From Planococcus citri (lineage: Eukaryota > Arthropoda > Insecta > Hemiptera > Pseudococcidae): a DNA stretch of 64,000 nt. A program made the position numbers and the translations under genes. The stretch is taken from the NCBI RefSeq assembly GCF_950023065.1, contig NC_088677.1, forward strand, positions 14,278,001 to 14,342,000, given 5' to 3'. This document shows positions 35,320 to 48,230 of the stretch, piece by piece (position 1 is the stretch's first letter; the number at the start of each line of letters is the position of its first letter). The notes under the pieces are model-generated. The model did not search any database. It had not been told where the DNA came from and saw only the letters and a program-made list of their open reading frames with translations.

Positions 35320-38300
35320 TCAATGTTTATACGGTGCTCTTTTTTATTTTTCTTCGATTTCGTTGGTAATCAGTTCAGTTTATAAGTACAGTAATCATAT
35401 AGTACAAAATACATTTCCATTCCCAACTGGAATGTAAAATGATCGACTCAACCGAGGGCTCTTGCGACTAAATATTTCATTAGATGCGAATTTTTAAGGG
35501 TGTACTTACTTTAGAATAGGCATGTAAAGAACCATTTTCTCGTCACAATTCAATTTTTTCATTTTTGGATATTCTTGCAACTGAAAATTTTCCAGCAGTT
35601 GAGTCGAGATTGAGGAGGTGTCCCAGCCTCCTTCAAGTTTCATCCCTGCCAGAAGTTGATTTTCAACTTGTTGTCACTTCTTTACGATCTTTCAACATTT
35701 TCAATTTTAATTTTTCAGTTTGCAATTTTTTTTTAATTTGGAGCAGTTTATAATTTCTTGAGACATTTCTTTTGCAAATTATTCGAAGTGTTTTGAAAAT
35801 TTTGAATAATTATACTTACCTAAAATGAAAATCTATATTTTTTTGAGTTGATTGATAATGTTTAGTTTGTTATTATGAATTTTTAACATTTTTTTAAGAC
35901 TGTATTATACTTTAGTTGGTATATAAATAGGTAAAAACATTGAATCGTATCGAAGAAACTATACGCATACGAAGAAACAAAATGCTCGAATTTTTTTGAT
36001 TTTTGGATGTTGTTTAGAAAGGTTTTATCCAAGTCCTTATACGAAGTCTTTTTTTTTGTTTTGAAATTTCACTTTAAATATTAATTATGTAGGTATAGGT
36101 ACCTATTGATTCAAACAATATGACCATCATCATTATTTATTTGTGAAATTTTTCATCCCCTTGCACCGTAGAAATATCTTTGATACGATTTGATTTATTT
36201 TGTGCAATTATTGTGTGCTGAATAGATATTTTTCATGGTGGCCAATTATTTCCGGCCGTTATCGGGACTGGATCGATATCGTTCGATTCCTTAATTTCGA
36301 ATCGTTTGATTCGTGAAATTATTTGATGTTTTTTCGAAGGTGAAATGCATCGAATAAATTCTATTTCAACGAAAAATATTTGAAAATTCATTTATTTTGA
36401 ACATTTTTATTAGAAACAGATAATAAGACGATTTTTTATCCATTTAGATTTTTTGTCTGATGAACCACATTGATTATTTAACAAAAATTACAAGGTCGCA
36501 AAGTTGACTGAAATGAACAGCCATGTATTTTTGAAAAATTTTCAACTATTTTCAACTATTTTTTACTATCTATATAAACCACTACCTTTCATCGAGGTGA
36601 ATAAATTAGGTACAAATAAATTCATTTTTCGATTTCGCTTTATTACCCGAATCAACCACAATCATATCCACCTACAAAAAACAGTGAAAAAAATCGTTGA
36701 TTATTTTTCGAATCAAGATGAAATTTCTTAAACGTAACAACCATTAAAAAGAAAAAAATAATAACTTACTTTTCACCTTGCATCGCTTATGAACTTGTGT
36801 ATAAGTTAATTTCTGGTCCGTAGGTGTTAGGGATCACTTTTATTTTCCGTCTAGAATACATCTTAGAAATGGGTACCTAAGTACCTAATTAAAGTTTTTT
36901 TTAAAATGTAGATATTATATGTACATATGTACTACCTTTTATAATTATCTAACAATACTTGAGATGTGTTCAATATTAATAAATTGTTTCAAACCATTAA
37001 ACGAAGCTTACTTTGTACGATCGATTTTTTTTTGCCAAATTTTACTCTAATTTTGAGATTTTTTATCATTGTTTTGTTGTGTCCAATTCTTTAAATGGCA
37101 TATTTTAACAAGTTTCTACAAAATTTTAAGCAATTTTTGCTAGGTTTTGCTAATAATTTTTCTGAAATTTCAGCAATTTTTTGGTGATCTTGCACGGAAA
37201 AAATTTTAAATAAAAATTACAAATTTCAGCATAGTAACTGGATCCCATTCAAAGATATAGTGATTTTTACAGGAAAAAATTATTACTCTCATAGTAAAAT
37301 TTACTAATCCTCATAGTAAAAATCACTATATTTTTGAATGGGATCCGCTTACTATGCTGAAATAGTAAAAATTAGCCATACTTTTTTTTCCGTGTGGTCA
37401 ATTTTTTTTCACCTTCTCAGTTTATAATTTCATTCCATTTTGGATGATATCTACAAGAAAAAATAAAATTTTTGTAGGTATGTAGGTTTCCTCTTACTCT
37501 TTTCACGATGAATAGAAAAGTTGAACTTATTATTTAAAAATCTGAGAAAATGTTGTTGAAAAATAATTAAATGCAGAAAAAACATACTTACCTATTATGG
37601 ATTTTTATAATTGCACAGTACCATAGGAGGCTGGGTTTAATTCATTTCACTTTCCATTTTACAAAAAGTGGCAGGGACCTCAAAAAACTGTTGGAAAAAT
37701 TGTTGATCCCGAACTTGAACCGTTACTCTTCGACTGCGGGGTCTCAAATTTTAAAATTTACATTAAAAATCTAAAAAAAATGTAAAATTTTTTAGTGTAG
37801 TATTTGATTATACTTTATTATATTCAGTTGAAAGTGAAAAATCCTGTTTTGAATTTTTTTCACTTTTCCAGGGATTGCATGACTTGCAAAAATGATATGA
37901 TTTTGGACCTATTCAAAAATTGTGTAAAATTTAAAATGATGAAAAGAATTCAAAAGCGGATTTCTTACTCCAAAGTGGGTACAACAATGATAAATTGACG
38001 AGGAAAAAAAATGTCGAAATTTAAAAAAAAAAATGTTAATGTATTTTTAAAATTTGAAATCGCGGTAGGAAGTTGATGGTTCAAGTCAGGACTCCCAAAA
38101 TTTTTTCTTGCAGTTTTTTGAGGTTCCTCACAACTTTTTATGGAATACCCCCTCCAATTTTCCCAAAAAAGTCAAAGTTGATCCACCCTATTGCACAGTA
38201 GAGGTTAGATCGTCTGAAAACTCCAATTTTGAAAATGGTTCGAGCTTAAAACTTTTCCACAGTTGAGTAATGAGCACTCTTCTCATTCGATTAGTAAATT

Positions 38301-38411
38301 GAGTTTAGCTGGCTGTTGGATAATGGGGTGCGCTAGTGCATCTTGAGTGATTTATGTGAACAAAATAATCGCAACAATTGTTGCGCAGGTGCCATCAAGC
38401 CGGGTGCCAAA
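35304..38411 (+). repeat. Tandem duplication, copy A
   Basis: Begins GGAGCACGAAGTTTGATCAA, the last codons and stop of the membrane-protein gene, and aligns along its length with 38508-41553 (offset 3204 bp at the start). Shared landmarks include AGTACAGTAATCATATAG, TGAATAGATATTTTTCATGG, GAACAGCCATGTA and GAGTTTAGCTGGCTG. Apart from the gene's terminal codons it is non-coding. It carries a private MITE at 37193-37394. Confidence 0.85.
37193..37394. mobile_element. Palindromic MITE, 202 bp, present only in copy A
   Basis: An inverted repeat with ends CACGGAAAAAA and TTTTTTTTCCGTG. Arms share ATAGTGATTTTTAC and GGATCCCATTCAAAGATA-like stretches. TG flanks both ends (37191-37192 and 37395-37396). 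Copy B at 40415-40435 reads straight through with a single TG, which is the pre-insertion site. Insertion therefore follows the segmental duplication. Confidence 0.85.
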
Positions 38412-38507
38412 AAAGATTAAAGTTTGCTTACTATATCCGCATCCGATTCTGTCAGGGATAGTGAATACTGGTCCCTTAATTCCTTGGTCAATGAAGGTGC
38501 CTCTAAC
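38412..38507. other. Short spacer between duplicated copies
   Basis: Ninety-six bases with no match in either copy. A plus-strand frame crosses this junction but looks like chance. Confidence 0.5.
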
Positions 38508-41500
38508 GGAGCACGAAGTTTGATCAATGGTGCTCTTTTTTCTTTTTCTTCGACTTCGTTGGTAATCTGCTCAGTTTATAAGTACAGTAATCATATAGCA
38601 CAAAATACATTTACATTCCCAAATCACTAGAATGTATAAATACAATGATCGACTCAACTGAGGGCTCCTGCTGCGACCAAATATTTCATTGGATGCGAAT
38701 TTTTAAGGGTGTACTTACTTTAGAATAAGCATGTAAAGAACCAAATTCTCGTTCAATACATTTTGGGTATTCTTGCAACTGAAAATTTTTCAGGAATTGA
38801 GGAGGTGTCACAACGGCCTTCAAGTTTCGTCCCTGCCAGAAGTTGATCATCAACTTGTTGTCACTTCTTTACGATTTTTCAGCATTTTCAATTTTGATTT
38901 TTTTTTTTTTGATTTTTCAGTTTGCAAAATTTTTTTAATTTGGAGCACTTTTTAGTTTCTTGAGACATTTTTTTTTGCAAATTAATCGAAGTGTTTTGAA
39001 AATTTTGAATACACCTACCTAAAATTAAAATCTATTATTTTTTTGAGTTGATTGATAATATGTTTAGCTTGTTATTATGAATTTTCAACATTTTAAGAGT
39101 GTACTTTAGTAGGTATGTAAATAGGTAAACACATTGAATCGCATCGAAGAATACTACATACGAAGAAACAAAATGCTCGAATTTTTTGATTTTTGGATAC
39201 GTTGTTTAGAAAGGTTTTATCCAAGTCGCTATACGAAGCCTTTTTTTTTTTGAAATTTAATTTTAAACATTCATTACCTACTTATACCTATTGATTTAAA
39301 CAATGAATGATCATCATCATTTATTAATTTGTGAAATTTGCCACCCCCTTGCACCGTTTTGAATATCTTTGATACGATTTGGTTGATTTTGTGCAATTGT
39401 GTGCTGAATAGATATTTTTCATGGTGGCCAATTATTTCTGTTATTGAGTCTGAATCAATACCTTCGATTCCTTAATATCGAATCGTTTGATTCATCGTGA
39501 AATTGTTTGATGTTGTTTTATTCAACGAAAAATTTTTGAAATTACATTCAGGTAATTCGAAAATTTTTATTAGAAACGGTCAACAGATTATACGACGATT
39601 TTTTTTATCAATTTAGGTAGATTTTTTGCCCCCCTGATGAATGGGATTGATTGTTTATTAAAATTGCAAGGTTGCAAATTTGAATGAAATGAACAGCCAT
39701 GTACGTATTTTCGAAAAATTTTCAACTACTTACTAAACCACTACCTTTCATCGAGATATAATAGTGAAGTAATAATCGCGCAATTATCCATATCCACCTG
39801 TATAAAAAATAGTGAAAATATCGTAAGTTAGATTATTCAAGATGAAATTTTGTAAATGTGACAACCATAAAAAAAATTAAATAAAAAAATCAGATAAAAA
39901 GAAGAATATTACTCACATAGAAGTTTATTTTCCATCTAGAATTCAATAGAATACCAAATTAATATTGTTTATGTAAATTATACTCCCTTTTATCATATCA
40001 AACATTACTTGAGATGCGTTCAATATTAATAAATTTTTTAACCATTGAACGAAGCTTTCTTAGGTTATACCTATCAAGTACCTACTTAGACTAGGTATAC
40101 CTATCTACTTATTTTTTGGAGCGATTTTCAATGACCTAACGAATGATTTTTCGCCAGATTTTACTCAAAATTCAAGTGAGAAAAGTAGTTTATCACTTTC
40201 AGTGTTCGTCATAATTATTAAAAAATAAAGAAAATCACTGTTACAAAGAAACACTGATTTTATTTATTTTTTAATAATCAAAATTCAAGATATTTTGTCA
40301 TTGTTGTGTTTCTGTCCAATTCTTTAAATGACATTGATTTTAAACAAGTTTCAACAAAGTTTGAAACAATTTTTGCAAGATTTTGCTTAACTTTTTTGAA
40401 ATTTCATCAATTTTTTGGTGATTTTGGTCAATTTTTTTTTCAACTTCTCAGCTTATAGGTGCCTAGTTTCATTCCATTTTGGATAATATTTATGAACAAG
40501 AAAAATTGGAGTTTTTGTAAATATGTTAGGCTTGCTTACTCTTTTCACAGTGAATAGAAAAATTCAAGTTGTTATTACTCATTTCATTGAATAAGTTGTG
40601 GAAAAAAAATTAAACGCATACCTGAAGCTTTAAAAAAATTAAAGAGCAAATAGGAAGTGCAAACACTCTCTTGCAATCAGCGGGTCTAAAATGTCAGAAA
40701 TTAAAATATTGTAGCATTTTTGAGTTTGTTGATTTTGACTTTTTTTTTTTTTTTTGAAAAAATGGAGGAGGCTTTGATCAAATTTGATAAAAAGTGGTGG
40801 GGACCTCAAAATACTGTTTGAACAATTTTACATCCTCAACTTGAACCATCACTTTTCGACCGCGGAGTCTCAAATTTTTACGTTGAAAATTTAAAAAAAT
40901 AATAATTTTTTTGTGTAGTAGGTATTTGATTATATTATAATAATATTCAGTTGGAAGTAAAAATCGTTTTTTGAATTTTTTTCATTTTTTCATGGGTTTT
41001 GCATGATTTGTGAAAATGATACGATTTTGGACCCATTCAAAAGTTGTGTAAAATTATCTAAAGTGGTGAAAAAATTCAAAAGAGGATTTCATACTTCAAA
41101 GTGGGTAAAATAATGATCAATTAACGGGGAGGGGAGGGGGGACTGTTAAAAAAACTTTCATTTTTCATTTTTAATGTGAATTTATTTTTAAAATTTGAAA
41201 TCGTGGTAGGAAATTTATGGTTCAAGTCAGGATTCCAAATTTGTTTCCTGCAGTCCTTTGAGGTTCCTCACAACTTTTTATGGAGTCCCTCCTTCTAATT
41301 TTTCCAAAAAAAAGTCGAAGTCGATCCACTATATTGCACAACAGGGGTTAATAAAGTCTGAAAACTTTAATTTTGAAAATGGCTCGAGCCTAAAATTTTT
41401 CCACAGTTTAGTAATGAGCACTCTCCTTACTCGATTAATAAGTTGAGTTTAGCTGGCTTGTTGGATAAAGGGGTGCTGGTGCCTCTTGAGTTAGATTTAT

Positions 41501-41553
41501 GAGAACAAAATAAGCACAAAAATTGTTACGCCGGTGTCATCAAGTCGAGAATG
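38508..41553 (+). repeat. Tandem duplication, copy B
   Basis: Diverged copy of 35304-38411, roughly 80-85% alike by eye. It includes only the last few codons of the membrane-protein gene, not its exons, so no second functional gene was created. Copy B has its own short insertion of TTTATTTATTTTTTAATAAT-like DNA near 40205-40280, a small inverted repeat around AAACACTGATTTT. Confidence 0.85.
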
Positions 41554-41788
41554 TTGAGTAAAAATTGAAATAGGTATCTGGCTATATTCATTTAATAAAG
41601 TACCCCTACTGCCTGGTGCAGTTTGGGAATCAAATTGAAAAAAATAACAAAAATAAAACCTTACCTGATTTTGTTAAAGATTTTCTTATTGTTTCTGCTC
41701 TTATTGTTAGTCGTTCTCGTTTTGCTGGCTGACATTGTCGATTGTGCAATTAGTCCGAGGTCTATTATCCATATTTACGTTCCCATGT
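41554..41788. other. Short unique stretch, no gene
   Basis: Nothing recognised. Confidence 0.4.
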
Positions 41789-42750
41789 GAGAGCTAGGTA
41801 TGCAAAAATTCATCACCACTCAAAATTTCAAGTGCTGAAATGCATTTTTCAATTTTTGGCGAATTATTGAAAATCAGATTTAAACCAAAAATGAGGGGAA
41901 AAAATCAAAAGCTTACTAAATTGACCTAGCAAGCTATAATTTGAGATATACTCTATTTTCGACCTGTCAAATCGATTGGAAACAGTTGCAATCCGTTTTG
42001 AACAGTTCTGGAGCCTCCAGAATATTTTTTAAACTTCAAATTTCCACAAAATTTCCTTAAATGAAGTTGGAAATCTGAATTTCACGCTGCACTCCAACTT
42101 GAAAACTCTATTACATCGACTGCAGATGATTTTATGTCATTTTGGAGCCTCCAGCAATTTTTTGAAAGTTCTTGGAGTCTCCAGTAGATTATTGGAATTT
42201 GAAATTTCCAAAAAATTTCATCAATATGGGATTGAAAGCCAAAATTCACTCAGCAAACTGATTTCAATACGCTATGAAGTCGACAGCAGGTGGTTTCAAG
42301 TCGTTTTGAAGCTTCCAGCTGATTTCCATTGAAATTTCAAGTTTCAAAAATTCGCTGAAAGTTGCAGTAATTTTCAAAAAGTTGCTGGAGACCCCAAAAA
42401 GACTTGAAATCTACCTGCAGTCGACTTCATATAGCCCATTGAAATTAGTTCACAGAATTAATTTTGGATTTTCGATGCATTTTGATGAAATTTTATGGAA
42501 ATTTCAAGTTTCAAAAATCTGCTGGAGGCTCCAGAACTGCTCAAAACGATTTGAAACGGTTTCTAATCGATTTGGCAGATCGAAAATAGAGTGTATCTCA
42601 AATTTCAGCTTTCTTGGTTAATTTGATAAAATTTTGTTTTTTTTTCACTTTTGGCCCAAATTTGATTTCCAAAAATTATTCACCAAAAATCGAAAAATGC
42701 ACTTCGACACTTGAAATGTTGGCTGTTGATGAATTTTTGCATGCTCTTTC
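41789..42750. mobile_element. Foldback element with ~300-400-bp diverged arms
   Basis: ATGCAAAAATTCATCA near 41800 pairs with TGATGAATTTTTGCAT near 42727. Pairing continues through AAATGCATTTTTC, GACCTAGCAAGCT/AGCTTTCTTGGTTA, GAGATATACTCTATTTTCGA and TCTGGAGCCTCCAGA. Open frames at 42099-42332 and 42382-42621 lie across the centre and translate repeats of the GCCTCCAG motif; I do not consider them genes. Related single arms occur at 15.4-15.8 kb and in part near 60.2, 60.8 and 63.0 kb. Confidence 0.75.
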
Positions 42751-44864
42751 GATCTAGCTTGGTCCAATTAAAAAAATTTCGTGCGAGTCTTATTTTGGAA
42801 AGCAAAATCTGCGATTTCGACCAACCTATCAATCAAAATAGCTGCCATTTTGTTAGTAGGGTCAATTTTTTTTTGAGATGTTTGCATTAAAATGTTCGTT
42901 AGGAAGGGCCCTTTGATAAAAAAGCAGTCTCCGAGGATCGGGGGGGGGGATGCAATTTTTTCTATTGTCATAGGTCGAACAATTCACTTCCAAACCAACA
43001 TTCTCATACTCGTCGTAAATTCGTTCAGTATTCTACGTACAGATATTACGTGCCTAGATGATTTATGAATTTTGCCAAAGTCAAGAAACTCACGCCTCCT
43101 TCCAAGAATACCAATAGGTAATCTCGTACACGCCAAATATTAAAATGCAATACACCACTTTATTAGTTCGTAACGCAAGCTGTACAGTTGTAAGAAAATA
43201 CCTGAAATACTTGCAGAGTTTTGCGAATATAACCCTTCTGTATAGGCTGACAAGTCATCGAACACATAAAGGAAGCAAATTTTCTCACAGAATTCAATAC
43301 ACAGTAGGCATAGAGCAAAGTTTCAAGTAGTGAAGTTGAACTTGTCGCTGTCTTTGCTGTCTTTACTATAGAGAGAAGCTTGTAATTTATTTCGTCCATA
43401 TTTAGAGGTGGAAGCGCATATTTCAAAACTTCATGTTACGCCGTTATTTGTTTGACATTTATTGACATAACACAGAATATAAATAACGTCGAAACTTAAT
43501 ACACCTTATATACTTAGGTAGTCTTACATTGACACCGGGAAGAGTGGCAGAAAGAAGAGCAAGGGAAAAAATTGTGAAAAAAGTTGAATCGTTTAGGTTG
43601 AAAATTTGACACACCTCATCGTGCCAGGGAATAAAAAATTACCATATAATACGAGTACCTACAACACACGTGAATAGAGAGGCTATAGTTATATGAATTT
43701 CAGCGGCAAACAGACCGCACCTTTAGGTATATAAAATGATACAAAAATTATAAACTTTCTCGTTTAATCGTACGTTGTCAAACTCGACGATGTTTATTAA
43801 ATATTTACTAAAACGTTTTAATACGTATATCGTAAGTATTATAGGGGGACTGGCGAAGTGGCGATGGTCGCGTATTCGTTCGTTGTATAAATTCTGTAGA
43901 AATAAGTATATAATATAAGCTCATGTCAAAAAGATAACAGCTTTAATGGAAAACATTATAACTTTGCCAAAGTTTAAATGTTTTTGTTTTTAAGACAAAG
44001 TCAACAAGTCAGATTTACTCTGGAATCATTTAAGCAGGCTCGGGTTGCGAAATATTCCACCGCTTGCTTATGCAACAATACGTGTAGCTTAGATTTAAAG
44101 AAACTTACTTATTAAAATCGTCGCCCTCGTAGCTGCCTTTTTTCATCCCTCTGAGACTGGAGAAGAATCTGACGGATGAAAATTGAAAAATTTCGTTACG
44201 ATGGGAAGGAGTAGGTACAACTTCTTTGAGCAGATATTTTTTGAAAAATTGAGGTATACTTACTCGAGATTTCATTTTTGAATTTGAATAAATGCTCAAA
44301 ATGTGCTCTGAAATAAAACAACAAAGAACCTACCTATGAGTTGGCTTTTTTCTTTTCCCCTTCACACAATTTTCTATACTTACTGTTTTAGATGAAAATA
44401 AAAGATTGCTTATTGTCATCCATTATGTCTTGTGGCAGTTTTATGTACGTCTGATAATGATTTTTTATCGAATACTCTAACTTTAAAAGACCAAAACATC
44501 TAAACAAAAATGTATGCATTAAAAACGTAACAATTTTTTAATTTTTTTAAAAATATAAATAAAACTTAAGGAATCTGGTATGTGCATCTCTTGGTTGAAA
44601 TTATCTATTATAGCTAGACAATGGCACATCATAATTAATGGGACTTCAATTAGATTTTGTAATTCTAGAATTTTCTGAAATCAAAAAAATTAAACATTAC
44701 TTATCTACTTTTTTTTTACAATTTCCAGTAAAAATACGTAATACCGGGTAAAATCGGCGATTAGGTACTCGATTGAGTAGCTAAAATCAAAGATACCTAA
44801 CTGCTCATGATTGATTATTTTCTGCTTTGTAACGTTTCTTCCAAACACTTCTATCTGCATAATA
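42751..44864. other. Intergenic DNA, mostly unique; weak ORF
   Basis: A poly-G tract lies near 42941. The minus-strand frame 43163-43426 (ATG at about 43397) has several cysteines and ends TAA overlapping AATAAA, but no domain is recognised, so I do not call a gene. About 43440-43930 is CpG-containing and repeat-free, like 17.3-18.2 kb, and could be regulatory. Confidence 0.35.
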
Positions 44865-45684
44865 CAGGGTGTCTCAGAATGATGTTAACACTCTTATGGG
44901 GTTTTCAACGCGATCGTGTGTACAAGGGAAACAGTTGGTTTCAGAGTTTCGGAGTAAATGGAACGAGTTTAGTCCTATTCTTTCTCTACAAAATGAGCTT
45001 TAGTTTGACCTTCTAACGTTGAAAGAAGCGGAGAAAATGAGAAAAGTGCAACAAAAAAAAGGGTAAAAAATTGGAAAAACAGGGAAATTTTTTGAAAATT
45101 TTTAGTCTCTTTAGTTTTTTGCGTGTACCGGACGAACCGTACGTCCTAGCAAAAATCTGATGATATTGATCTCAAAGAGAATTTAATTCTCTACAATTTT
45201 CTTCATTGAATTTTTTTGCTAGGACGCTTAGTTTCAGAACTGTACGTCTTTGAAATTGAGTAACACGGGAGTAACATTTCATGTTACTCCTATGTTACTC
45301 AGCGTACAGTTTTGAAACTAAGCGTCCTAGCAAAAAAATTCAATGAAGAAAATTGTAGAGAATTAAATTCTCTTTGAGATCAATGTCATCAGATTTCTGC
45401 TAGGACGTACGGTTCGTCCGGTACACGCAAAAAACTAAAGAGACTAAAAATTTTCAAAAAATTTCCCTGTTTTTCCAATTTTTTACCCTTTTTTTTGTTG
45501 CACTTTTCTCATTTTCTCCGCTTCTTTCAACGTTAGAAGGTCAAACTAAAGCTCATTTTGTAGAGAAAGAATAGGACTAAACTCGTTCCATTTACTCCGA
45601 AACTCTGAAACCAACTGTTTTCCTTGTACACACGATCGCGTTGAAAACTCCATAAGAGTGTTAACATCATTCTGAGACACCCTG
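44865..45684. mobile_element. Palindromic mariner-type element, 820 bp
   Basis: Arms 44865-45246 and 45303-45684 are near-perfect inverted copies. Ends read CAGGGTGTCTCAGAATGATG and its reverse complement, flanked by TA at 44863-44864 and 45685-45686. CAGGGTG-type ends with a TA target fit the Tc1/mariner superfamily. The ~56-bp loop contains repeats of GTTACTC. Any frames (for example 44807-45016) are chance; there is no transposase. Confidence 0.85.
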
Positions 45685-45686
45685 TA

Positions 45687-47990
45687 TGTTGGATGCCATT
45701 CACCCCTTAGGAAAAATTATCACACGTTTATTCATCATGGACCTAGCAAACCTGGCAATTTCAATCAGCTGATACATAAAAAGTACTGATAAATTTCTTT
45801 TTGGGTGTCCTCCCTGATAACTGAATGAAACTGAAAAATATATGCACATCTTAAAAACATCTTTCAAAGAAGTTTCTACAATGCCGGGAAAATTCTTGAC
45901 CGTGGCTACTACGTTGATTTCTTTGATGCTTTTCTGTGATAAATTCAAAATAAATTAGTATACAGATTGGCAAATCAAACATCGATGTATGTGTAATCAA
46001 AATTTGAACTTATTTGGTACCCATGTAGGTATGTACATTGGTTTTTTAATTTTTCGACTCATTAAAATTTTACGTTAGTCCACTCGATTTTGAAAAAATG
46101 AAAAAATTGGCGAAGTTCCAAAACTGGAATTTTTATTTCAAAATTCAGAAGCTGTCCAATGTATTTATTCGACGTTGGTAGTTGATATATTTTTTCATTG
46201 TGAGTTCATTACACTTACGAAGAACCTGAAATACTTAGGTACGTTCATTTAAGACTAATACCTACTTACAATGAATTCAGTGTCTTGAAGCGAGTGTATT
46301 CACTATGCTCAGTTTTATGTTTTTTGAATTCAAATATATTCGATTAAAATATACGAAATATAGGTAGGTACCACAAATACTCATTACAGAAATTTGAAAA
46401 AAAAAAGTATAAACAAATGAGAAAATAATGAAAAAAATTAAAAAGTAAAAAATGCACATGACATGACTAGATTAAGTACATATACATCAAAATCAAAAAA
46501 AAAAAAAAAAAATTACTTACAATAAGTACATGATAAAATTTGTAAATCCAAAATTAAATTCAAACTGAGGACATATTTCGTGCAAAAAAATCGATTATAA
46601 TAGTTCAGACTTTCGGTTATCTAAAAGTTTTAATTTGCATGTAGTTTTTTTTTTCAAGTTTTACCCAATGGAATACCTTTCTTAGGAACTGAGTTTTTAC
46701 ATAGTTCATCTCAGAGCCCATATTTAGTTCAACTTGTGTAATGATCATATACTCTCAAAATAGGATTCTGTAAATTTGGAAACATTTTCACAAAAAGCTC
46801 ATATATAAAAGTCAAGATTTTTTATGATGTAAAAATTTACCCTATTGAATGAAATTTCATTTTGGAATACGAGTATACCTAGGTGGAAATGGAATAAAAA
46901 ATTCCCGAACCAGTAGACCAGGTATCCATTTTTTTCAAACTTGATGTAATGGAAGGGTACAGAAAAATTTTCATAAGAAGCTTGTACATAAAAGTTCAAA
47001 CTTTTTATCAAGTGAGAATTTTTGCAGTGGATGAAATTTCATTTTGGAATTTTGGGTCGAAGTAATATACTCCTATAGGTCTCACATAAATGTTCACTTT
47101 GGGAAAATTTTCACATCATAAAAAATTAAAACTTTTGTGTAGAAGCTTTTTGTGAATTATTTTCAAAAATTGTGGAATCCTATTTTAGGAATGCAAATCT
47201 ATTACACCAAGTTTGGCTAAAATTTAAGTACAGGGTTTGGGTTATTCCTTTTCAATTTGACCAAAAAAATGCAATTTTGAAAGTCATTTGTGTATATCCG
47301 TTAATGTAAGACTTTTATATTGTAATTTTTTTGTAGCAAGGTAATATGGTTCCAACGATAATCTTATTTCTTGAAGCTGCTTCCACTCATCTTCAGAATT
47401 TTTTTACAATGTCTACCCACACAATAAGTAAGAAACCCGCAATCAGTTTGGTCCCAGCCCCTCAGGGGGTGGGTGGGGGGGCTTTGATTATTTTCACATT
47501 GTCTCGAGGTACTCAAATTCAGCAGTGTTGAAAGTCCAAATTTCAAAATGGTGCTGTAAGTGGAAGCTACCATTTAAAATTCTGAAAAAATGTTTATAGA
47601 TGTACCTTTTGATGCTTTTTCGAAATAGGTATTTAATTTTCGAGATGGGATCTCAAAAGGGGGTAAAAAAGCCAAAAAAAATTGTTTCATTCGTGTGACT
47701 CATGAAATAGTATGTTTTCAATGTCGCTGAACACGAATATAGCCTTAGTTTTTCAAACTGATCTCACCCATGGCCCCCAGAAGTTCCCCAATGGGTAAAA
47801 GTACAAAAAAATTGTTTCATTTATGTGACACATGAAATAATATTGAAATCTGATGCAGGTTTAATCACCGTTTGTACACTTGTTCTGCCTCCTTCATATA
47901 GCCATTGCTTGTAGGAAAATTCATCAACAAATTCATCTTCATAATATAATTCGATAAATAAATCTTTGAATGAGTTTACTTACTCTAGGG
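45687..47990. other. Intergenic DNA with weak repeats, no gene
   Basis: Two ~180-bp diverged direct repeats lie at about 46795-46870 and 46970-47050 (GATGAAATTTCATTTTGGAAT-like words). At 47711-47795 a stretch reads GTCGCTGAACACGAATATAG, a distant relative of the subrepeat in the 9992-13394 element. No coding signal. Confidence 0.45.
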
Positions 47991-48002
47991 CATTCATTAC
48001 AC

Positions 48003-48230
48003 TCAGATGAATAACGTATTGGGTTCTTGTTGGACGCATATCAAAATATTCAAACTGCTGCGATAAGGTTCTAATGGTTTTTCTAATTTTGCAGTCAGCA
48101 ATACTTTCAGATCACTGTTTTCAAACATGAGTTTGGAATTCTGATGGTATGAGCATACACAAACAGTATACCTATGCGTTCCAGGCACACCTACTAAAAC
48201 ACCATTTTTTTTTTTGAATCAGCAAATTTT
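48003..48230 (-). pseudogene. Transposon-like ORF fragment with CVCxxHQNxKLM motif
   Basis: A minus-strand frame reads VPGTHRYTVCVCSYHQNSKL, then MFENSDLKVLLTAKLEKPLE, and ends CVQQEPNTLFI before TGA. The pattern V-C-V-C-x(2)-H-Q-N-x-K-L-M resembles a motif I associate with uncharacterised, repeat-encoded proteins in arthropod genomes. I cannot assign the superfamily. Short, with no start in sight; probably a remnant or an internal exon. Confidence 0.35.

Noticed and set aside
42099..42621. Two 77-79-codon frames in the foldback at 41.8-42.75 kb
   Set aside because: They cross the palindrome arms and encode repeats of the same GCCTCCAG motif.
43163..43426. Cys-containing minus-strand frame ending next to AATAAA
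   Set aside because: No domain, no splice or promoter support, and an overlapping plus-strand frame of similar quality.
44807..45016. 69-codon frame at the left end of the mariner palindrome
   Set aside because: Spans the element boundary and the inverted arm; not conserved in frame in the other arm.
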